From contig BLJB01000089.1 of the NCBI GenBank assembly GCA_013423325.1, positions 187,788 through 251,787 on the forward strand: a stretch of 64,000 nucleotides of DNA. Direction: 5' to 3'. A program made the translations under genes and the position numbers. Source of the stretch: Usnea hakonensis (taxonomy: Eukaryota; Ascomycota; Lecanoromycetes; Lecanorales; Parmeliaceae). How positions within the stretch are numbered: the stretch's first letter is position 1; each line of letters starts with the position of its first letter. Shown here piece by piece: positions 56,893 through 64,000 of the stretch. The notes beneath the pieces are model-generated. The model did not search any database and was not told the origin of the DNA. It worked only from the letters and a program-made list of their open reading frames with translations.

Positions 56893-58422
56893 TTGTCATC
56901 ATCATCAGAAGAAATGTCCTCACCATTTTTCCAGAAACAAGATATAAGGGCAAAATCAAGGAAACGAAAAGAAGTGTCCTCACCATTTTTCCGGAAACAA
57001 GATATGAGGGCAAAATTAACCAAACGGAAGACGAATGACGAAGGCCACTCTCCACCAACAGAGCACAACGTCGGAAAAGGTTTACCAAAGGATCAAAAGT
57101 GTGGAACGTGTTACAGTAAGGGCTGGAGATGCTTCGGGCTTCCACCTTTCATAAAAAGGTGTCCCGCGTGTGAAAAAAACGGAAGAACCTGTTTACCAAA
57201 AGGTGTAAAGAAACAACAAGTCGACGGAGGATTACCTAAAGAACAACGATGCCAGAGCTGCTTCCAAGACAGGAGAAGATGCTTTGGCACCCCACCTTTC
57301 ACAATAAGGTGTTCCGCGTGTGAAAAGCATGGAAGAGACTGTTTACCACAAGGTGTGAAGAAACAACAAGTCAAGGAAGGATCACCCAGAAAGCAACGAT
57401 GCCGAGAATGTTTCCTAGCTCGCAAAAGATGTTTCGGCACCCCACCATTCAACACAAGGTGTCGCAGATGCATAGAACTTGGACGTACATGCAAGCTCCA
57501 GGAAAATAAAGACAAATGCAATCGGTGCGCGTCCAATAATGCAAGATGCGAGGGCGGCATTCCTTGCAGCAATTGTATAAAACGTGGCTACAATTGCTCA
57601 CATGAGAAGACTAGACACCGGCTACCCAAAGATCAATGCTGTAATGGCTGTAACTCAAGAAGGCGATGCGATGGAGAGAGACCCTGCAACGTGTGTCGGA
57701 AACCCAACAAAGACTGTAGATGGACCAAGGGAAGAGAAACATGGGTATACAGACCGGATCCTTCAAAATGGCCCATACCTACACGACCGGACTCTTGCGC
57801 ACAGTGTCAGGAGCGTGCCTCTTTATATTTCGGTGGTCCTCCGATGCAATGCAACGGGGAATTCCCGTGCAATTGCTGTCTACAACAGGGTTTTGGCAGC
57901 GTCAGGTACACTTGCACTTACCATATCGGGAACGGAATTTCCAAGCAATATAGATTGGATGACGAAAAAGCAGCGACAGCTCGGGAATTGCGACAAGTTG
58001 GGCGTGAAAAGAGAAAGAGGCTAGCACGAACAAAGAAAACCGACAACTCAACAGACAAAGAAAAAATCGATGACGATATCATTGCTTTCCAAAATGATCA
58101 GAAAGCAAATTCAAAAGATGATGACAATATGGAGCAAGAGGGAACAGATGGGAAATCCCTTTACAACAACAAATTTGATCCATATTTATCAGAACATGCA
58201 GAGCAAGCGAGAGAGACTGACCAAGATCGGTTTTCGGGACGAGGAGCTGGTAACACAGATCATGAGGACTTCTTACATGACAATGATCTGTCTCCAATGG
58301 AAATTGATAGTGACGATGCTGCATCCCAAATAGGACAAAGACAAGTTGGAGGAAGTCTTGGAGTAGCAAACGACGTCAATGACTCGCTGGACCAAGTCGG
58401 GAGACCCCGAGAGCTCAAATAA
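56893..58422 (+). CDS. Protein with six tandem Zn2Cys6-like clusters (509 aa)
   Basis: Intronless from ATG 56893. Clusters 1-3 (residues 70-100, 120-150 and 170-200) have perfect CX2CX6CX9CX2CX6C spacing and sit exactly 50 residues apart, each with a CFG(T/L)PPF core. Cluster 4 is 209-235, cluster 5 is 250-275, and a stretched cluster 6 is 302-341. The N terminus holds a 20-residue duplication (SSPFF(Q/R)KQD(I/M)RAK twice). A YRPDPSKW block and, after the last cluster, CTYHIGNGISK match the five-cluster paralogue at 48171-46675. The tail is basic then acidic, and there is no fungal transcription factor domain. The Lys/Arg-rich N terminus suggests nuclear location. The gene lies between two halves of an ABC transporter relic. 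Confidence 0.82.
   Translation: MSSSSEEMSSPFFQKQDIRAKSRKRKEVSSPFFRKQDMRAKLTKRKTNDEGHSPPTEHNVGKGLPKDQKCGTCYSKGWRCFGLPPFIKRCPACEKNGRTCLPKGVKKQQVDGGLPKEQRCQSCFQDRRRCFGTPPFTIRCSACEKHGRDCLPQGVKKQQVKEGSPRKQRCRECFLARKRCFGTPPFNTRCRRCIELGRTCKLQENKDKCNRCASNNARCEGGIPCSNCIKRGYNCSHEKTRHRLPKDQCCNGCNSRRRCDGERPCNVCRKPNKDCRWTKGRETWVYRPDPSKWPIPTRPDSCAQCQERASLYFGGPPMQCNGEFPCNCCLQQGFGSVRYTCTYHIGNGISKQYRLDDEKAATARELRQVGREKRKRLARTKKTDNSTDKEKIDDDIIAFQNDQKANSKDDDNMEQEGTDGKSLYNNKFDPYLSEHAEQARETDQDRFSGRGAGNTDHEDFLHDNDLSPMEIDSDDAASQIGQRQVGGSLGVANDVNDSLDQVGRPRELK
56914..57033 (+). repeat. 60-bp coding tandem duplication
   Basis: Two adjacent 60-bp copies starting gtcctcaccatttttcc, encoding the N-terminal SSPFF...KRK duplication of the six-cluster protein. 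They differ by a handful of bases. Confidence 0.85.
57100..57492 (+). repeat. 150-bp coding tandem repeat (three zinc-cluster units)
   Basis: Three units of exactly 150 bp, each encoding one Zn2Cys6-like cluster plus a linker (units start at 57100, 57250 and 57400). The shared blocks include ggtgtNaagaaacaacaagtc and ccaccNttcaNa. This shows that the extra clusters arose by tandem duplication. Confidence 0.8.
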
Positions 58423-61400
58423 ATATCGACGAAACGCGAGTCATCTGTAAAGACAATTGGTTTGGATAGATCAAAACCCACCACGCTCCTTACAAGGAAT
58501 CGAAACATCCGTCGTGAGAATGCAAACGCCAGAGCATCAACAAACGTCATGGGTTTGTCAAGGAGGAAATCAACTGGACAGCGTCCTTGGAAGATTGTAG
58601 AACATGCCTAGCAAAGATGTCACCAGGTCTTCGAACCAATACAAGAAGACAGGCTGTGCAAATTCTGGACGCCACTGATTGGATCGATGTTATGCAAGAT
58701 GGATATGATAGACTTATCAAGGACAGCACATGGGGAATAGCAGGTCATCCGGACGACCAACATATACTCTTCAACAAATGGGGATTGCGGTTGAAGTTTT
58801 GAGTGGGCGGAAAAGTTCAAAACTCCAAGGCAAGATTGATTATTCATTACGACTCTGCGGAGTCGACCCTAAAGAAATGTTTGCCTTGCTAGTTACTAGA
58901 ATTTACATAGAATCTCATGCGTACTATAAGTAATCACAAAATAGACCTATCATCATCAGAAGGACGTTCAGCTCGCTTTCTTACGCGGAAGGCTTGACGG
59001 TGTAGTGGATATTAGACCGCCAGACGGTGGCATTGAGAAGGGAGGTGTAGTATTATAGCTCATAAATGTTTTAGACGAGTTCAAATTGTCACCAATACTA
59101 AGGTACCTACATCTCCGAATTTTCCTCATCATTAAGGGATGGAAAGTGCCAAACTATGCCTCCCCAATCTTCGTGCATCTCTCAGGAGCGTTCATTACAA
59201 CCTCGTTCGACAGCATCAACATCTTCGGAGGACCGGTAAGGACTGACCACCGCCTTCAAGACGAATGCAGCCAATGAATCTGACACGACAGCCCGGTGAG
59301 AACGCGCATACAACGTAGGTTCTACATGTCCACACATATCTAGAAAGTATATACATTTCAACAGCCCAGGAGAGTCTCAATCACGTCAAGATCTCCACGA
59401 ATGCAGGCCAGTCACCACTTTCAAACATCTCACCATCAACCTTCCAGTCCATAAAACCGAGACTCTGCATCCAGAGACTCCACACGGTTTCACGAAGCGA
59501 TAGCAGGGTGCGTGATCTTCTCTCTACAGCGTCAAAATTAGATCTCTCGACCCCACGAGCCCAATCCTTAGTTGCTCGTACAAAGGCAAATCCCAGCCGA
59601 CAATCATATGAAAAGAAGGGCAACGGCTATATGCATACCTGGTAGGACACATGGATCTCGGATTAAATGGTCAAGACAGGATCAACCAAAGACCTTCGGG
59701 TTACTGGACTACAAAGACCTATCACGAACCCCCCATACGATAAAATTTGCACAACACAGTGACAAAAATCAAATCCCCTGGCGTTCTAAATGACAAGCAG
59801 CCACGAAGCTAAATACATACGGCCTGTTAGCGAAAAGAACCAACAATGCAAGAGCTGTCCCCCAAACCCCCACCTCTGGCACTCCCTACACGGCCAAAAC
59901 TCTCTCTGAATATATGCGGGCATCACGGGCATCATTTAGTGCTCCACTCGCCACATCACGGATCATACACATTGTTGGAATATGACTATTAGTCAATATG
60001 GATCATGAAGAGGCTTCATATCAATGATGCGGGATGACTAACCAATGACTAATCATAAGGAAGGCCATCTATTGGCTGATTTCCAACACACATGCTCCAA
60101 TGCACACCGCGGTAGTTAAAGCAGTGAATGAGCCATGTCATCGCATTGGGCAGGCCGAAGTGCAATTGCAGTGCACGACCATACACTCTTCGTGGTACAT
60201 TGCCGCCCGCCATGACCATGGCTGTGCACCAAACCCCTGAACCAACCCATATCTGAAACCACCTAAACCGAAACACGAACAATGCAATTATAATATACGA
60301 ACTCACCAACCCCCAATCCTACTATGGCCATGATCAATTAAACGACCAACTCTTACGAGCCACCCAGAAGGGCTTCACAGGCATCTAGGACCCAGCCAGC
60401 CAGAGGGATCATAGGCCGGGGTTTCAGTCCCGGCGCGGATGCTGGAGCGCTGGCGGGGCTAGGGCTCTAATTTCTACATGATGGTGGGGTTTGGGGGGGG
60501 GGGCTGTGGAAAAGGGAGTTGGTTGGGGGGGGGGGGGGGGGGGGAAGAGAGGGGGGGGGGGGGGGGGGGGGGGGGGTAGCTGTTTAAATTCTCTACCCGT
60601 GGTGTTTATTATATGGACGAAATCCTCTCTCGGTGTAGGGGGGGCATTATCTTCAGTCACGGAAACGTCGCGCTAGGAGAAGGAAGTGTGTGTGCGCGGG
60701 GTGGAAATTGGAGTACGCGTCTGACGGGTTCAAGAACTGCTAAAAGCAGGACCTCAATGGCCCGCGGAAACGCATCAAGAACATGGGTATGCGTATCCGA
60801 TCTGAGCACGATGACGCTCGAGATGATGAAGCTATTTTTAGGTTCCAGGCTCAGCCCGGATGTTAAACAAAGTAAGGGTTTAAAGAAGCTGTATGGTGCT
60901 TAGTGAACTCACGGCAAGTAGGTTGCGAGAAGGTGCTATATTAAGATGTATGATATGTTCTTCATTGGCTATATACGGCCTGAGAAATCTATATAACGCG
61001 TGGATGTCGCTGAATAGTGATCAATACATGGTCTATCTCTCTGTGATATCCTCCATTCGCTGTCTACAAGTATGAGCTAATTGAATTAAGGGTGCATTTT
61101 CAGTGGTGCGGATCTAGCAATCGTTTTAGACACTCAGCGCTTGGATCGTGAACCGATGTCATATATTGATCTTGATGGGCAACTGAGGGATAACGACGAC
61201 ATTTTGAGCGGTAGCGAGAGCCGAAGATTGGTAGACTGGGTTTGTCATTGTATTAGTATTGATGGTTTAGCAATGGACAAGGTGAAACTCACGAATTATT
61301 TGCTTTTGAAATCTTGATCGGCTCGAGAAGGTAGACGACAATTTTACTATGGCAAGCATTGCCTTGTAAAGCAGCAGGGAAAGTAGTGCACCTCCATGCT

Positions 61401-61468
61401 CGAAGCATTTGGACGAAGTATTGGGCATATCGAATGACAGAGAGCTGACAATGAGAGCTTGAGAGAGT
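58423..61468. other. Gene-poor segment inside the split ABC relic
   Basis: Holds unassigned coding-like pieces: minus-strand 59620-59381 (ending GDWPAFVEILT) and 60300-60049 (with FNYRGVHWSMCVG, faintly like the HW motif of cysteine peptidases, not convincing). Long G runs lie at about 60495-60577. No transposase, terminal inverted repeats or LTRs were found. Confidence 0.35.
60495..60577. other. Long G runs
   Basis: Several G runs of ten or more interrupted by few other bases. They create Gly-rich or Pro-rich false frames. Similar in style to the tract at 27966-28056, so sequencing artefact or true poly-purine tract cannot be separated. Confidence 0.7.
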
Positions 61469-62560
61469 CTATTGCCCGTATGTCTCCCAGATTTTGCTTG
61501 TCTGCAAGAATGAGTAGCAATTGAAAATGGGTGCAGGCCCAGACCTACTCGTGGTGCGAATGCGTTTAGGTCTTCTTCTTTGTAGTGTTCGTAGCAGCTG
61601 CTTCATCCTGATGTCTTTGCTCTTTTGCCTGTTGCTCGAACAAGGTATTTCCCCGAAGGTGTCCCTCGAAGATTGTACGCCTCCTGTAAGCTGGTTTAAG
61701 TTGCTCTGATGATCGAGGTATGCGATTTTCAGCCTTTGATTCGCTTGTCGCTCATGGGGATCCGTGACCGAGGTGAAGGGATCGGCCGTGGTCCGGCGCA
61801 ATGGTCGAAGAAAGCCAAGGTTCTCGAAATAAGCAGCAATTCTTCTTTCGGTCCACAAGTACAGGCGTTTGTCTTCGTCCACAAGAACCACTTTGTCAAA
61901 CTTATCGTACAAAACTTCGCCGGCTTTATACAAATGTAGAGATATGGGTCATGTTGATCGAGGGCAATGAGTGCACGTATTTGAGGGCAGTGCGAACATC
62001 GAGTCCTCCCGTGGAGTTTCCTCAAGGTTGCGTGCCGGCTTTTGTAATCACAGCTTCCGGAAAACTCACGCGCTTCTTCTCTCCCCTCGACACACCTCGT
62101 AGGAGCTTATCTCCTACTTATGTATCCATTGCGTGCTCGATCCAGAGAGAGTTGGAGACAGCTCGAAGGAATTCTCTGACGTAATTGGCGCCCTCGTTGC
62201 GAGATGCTCTCCAACGCGTGCAATCTTAAAGGCGGTTTCGATTTTCTTTTTTCATCTGCTGAGTTGTATAATACTTCCACAATAAACTTTGCCCACAGTC
62301 TCTACGTCGGTCCCGCCGTATGTGACATCTTCATCAACGCTCTCGTATCTGAATCTGTGATTTGCCAACATCTTCAATGGCGTCGAGCAGGTCGAGCCAG
62401 GTCCAAACATTAAGAGTTTTTCTGGAAAAACTCGGTAGATTCCTCGAGAATCATTCGGAATGGTGGCTTCCCGAACCCCGAGGAATGAATGTCCTAAGGA
62501 ATGCAGCATTCTGAATGCAAATCTCAATTTTCGCAGCACTCGCCTCATCCTCAGTCATGC
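61469..62560 (-). pseudogene. PDR-type ABC transporter relic, NBD1
   Basis: Fragments match the first half of fungal PDR proteins. Near 62480-62300: FPEKLLMFGPGSTCSTPLK (degraded GRPGSGCST Walker A), LANHR and DVTYGGTD. Near 62010-61930, with frame breaks: an ALKYV-like helix. At 61930-61760: FDKVVLVDEDKRLYLW and AAYFENLGF, then TTADPFTSVTDPHERQ. After that comes a basic linker, but no TMD1. The family normally continues for another 250 residues before NBD2; here the matching NBD2 relic is about 5.4 kb further along the same strand, at 56100-54911. Stops and shifts rule out function. Confidence 0.8.
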
Positions 62561-64000
62561 AGCTCTATGGAGTTTTTTTGCATGTTCGGGCGAATGAAGG
62601 CCATATTCGATCGCCACAGTAGGACTGGGGGTTAGTGATTTCGGATATCGCATGACTGGTTTCGGCGGTGTTTCGGTGCATGGATTCGGTGCAATGGCCA
62701 CATGGCCATGGCAATGAGATTCAGGAGACTATGTCCTTTCAGGAGTGCATATATGCTGCTTTCTTGCACTGCAATTGCTCTTCAGTCGATTCATCTCTTT
62801 CAGAGTCTCCTTCATTGCNNGGCCTGAATATACCTTCAGGGTCACTGTTCGGCCTGCCCATGGCAATGAGACAGGCCAACCACTGTTACAGCTACCTCCT
62901 ATGAGCATTTGATCATTTACATGGTTCGGATGTGGCGAACGAAGCACTAACGACACAATCCTGAAGTGCGCGAAGGCTCCAACCATATCCTCCTTTCGTG
63001 TTCTATCGATAGGCTTCCCCTGGGGACGGGGGTGGGTTCAGAAGGCCACGGCAAGACGGTTGATGAAGCCGCCTCGGGTTGAGAGTCGGCAGGAGGGGGT
63101 ACAACAGTTTTGTTGCCGCTTGAAGAACGTTCTGGAGCAGACGATACAGCAATTTCATCATTGGAGATGATGCCTAGGCATTGTCGTCTGCGGAAAGAGA
63201 TGGTTTAAGCATTGAAGGGTCACATTCCGGCGAGTAATAAGATGAAGAGCGTTTGTAGGATCCATAGACTGCTGGCGAAAGTTGTGTAGATGTCGAGGGT
63301 TATACTCCTTGCTCGAGTAAGTGTGGCCTATCCTGCTCATACGAGCGAAATAAGTTGACGTAGTACCAAAGCAAAAGAGACGAACAAGAACAGCGGGACA
63401 GATGGTCTCACGTTCCTGATAGACCAGATCGATTGCAGACGCCTCGTGTAGTCTGAGTGTGAGAGCTATTGATAGGGAAAGCATGAGAGAGGATGGAATC
63501 AAGACCATACCGTTTCTGAAAATGCTAAATATAGTAAAGCATGAGATCGAGATCTATGAGAAAGACATGAGCATGTCGAAAGCTTCAGATACACAAGCTA
63601 TTTGAACATGGTATAGAAAATGTGAATGCATTATAGTATCCGGTACCCACACTTTGTATACCAATGGTCAATCGGAAGACAAATTTACATCGCATTCCTA
63701 CAACAGTTACTCAAGCCCCACTGCTCCCAGTAAATAACCGCTTTAACGATATTCTGTGTATTGATCTGTGCGATATAACGATGTTATTACGGTAAGAATC
63801 GTTTTAGTGGTCATTTACTCCGTACTGTATTCGCTAACGCGGCGATTGAGAAAGTCCGTTCCGAAAGTCTTGGAAGCCCCACTTGGAAGGTGCAGCCGAG
63901 CATAAGAAGTTCACAATTCATAACTTTATTATGCTCGAGTCCGAGACTTCAAAGATTTTTGTTTTGATCAGATCATCAAGTATTGCCATGGCTAGTTCAT
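62561..64000. other. Window end, nothing firmly recognised
   Basis: Contains an NN gap at 62819-62820. It also has a 116-codon ATG-started minus frame (63508-63158) with a hydrophobic start (MVLIPSSLMLSLSIALTL) that could be an exon with a signal peptide, but nothing else supports it. Part of the N-terminal region of the ABC relic may extend into 62561-62990. Confidence 0.35.

Noticed and set aside
60049..60309. Possible cysteine-peptidase fragment (GVHWSMCVG)
   Set aside because: Only one short motif; no catalytic Asp or Cys block found nearby in a consistent frame.
60491..60676. Gly-rich and Pro-rich frames across the G runs
   Set aside because: Artefacts of homopolymer G tracts.
1..64000. 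CRISPR array or bacterial operon features
   Set aside because: No regularly spaced identical repeats with unique spacers; intron-rich genes show the DNA is eukaryotic.

Overview
The window looks like nuclear DNA from a filamentous ascomycete (Pezizomycotina). Nearly every recognisable gene is broken by short introns of about 46-85 nt with GT-AG ends and RCTRAY-like branch points. The families are typical of such fungi: a sugar-porter MFS, an APC amino acid permease, a second MFS transporter, DUF6604, a fungal HNH protein, Zn2Cys6-type zinc clusters and a PDR-type ABC relic. A Leotiomycete-like origin is only a guess. I rebuilt gene models by hand from the splice signals and reading frames, and exon coordinates are given in each entry. 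The assembly has two NN gaps (28027-28028 and 62819-62820) and long G runs at 27966-28056 and about 60495-60577.

Layout. From 1 to 9.5 kb the DNA is gene-poor and repeat-rich: a 166-bp duplication, a degenerate ~60-bp array, a 59-bp dimer and a degenerate ~48-bp array. It also carries a few unrecognised minus-strand genes (4577-3179, 6751-5765). From 9.5 to 21 kb there is a repeat-bearing 163-aa protein and two diverged paralogues of an unrecognised family on the same strand (13969-11097 and 20818-18288). From 22.5 to 32.5 kb lies a metabolic block: aldo-keto reductase, GT8-like glycosyltransferase, a duplicated-domain secreted protein, a sugar transporter, a GNAT acetyltransferase and a cupin protein. 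A DUF6604 protein is at 35-37.5 kb and an unrecognised internally repeated protein at 39.7-40.6 kb.

From 41.5 to 46.2 kb an APC amino acid permease is divergent from a gene that fuses a short-chain dehydrogenase to a NodB/CE4 deacetylase-type domain. The shared 0.7-kb upstream region suggests co-regulation and a joint role in uptake and breakdown of a nitrogen compound. This is inference.

From 46.6 to 62.6 kb the window is the most unusual. Two paralogous proteins carry five and six tandem Zn2Cys6-like clusters, where ordinary fungal regulators carry one. Between them lie a coiled-coil protein, an HNH-endonuclease protein and an MFS transporter. The second multi-cluster gene sits between two collinear halves of a decayed PDR-type ABC transporter: the NBD1 part at 62.55-61.47 kb and the NBD2/TMD2 part at 56.1-54.9 kb, both on the minus strand. 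This suggests that a segment of about 5 kb was inserted into the transporter gene or replaced its middle. Three probable GC-AG introns are also present, two in one gene.
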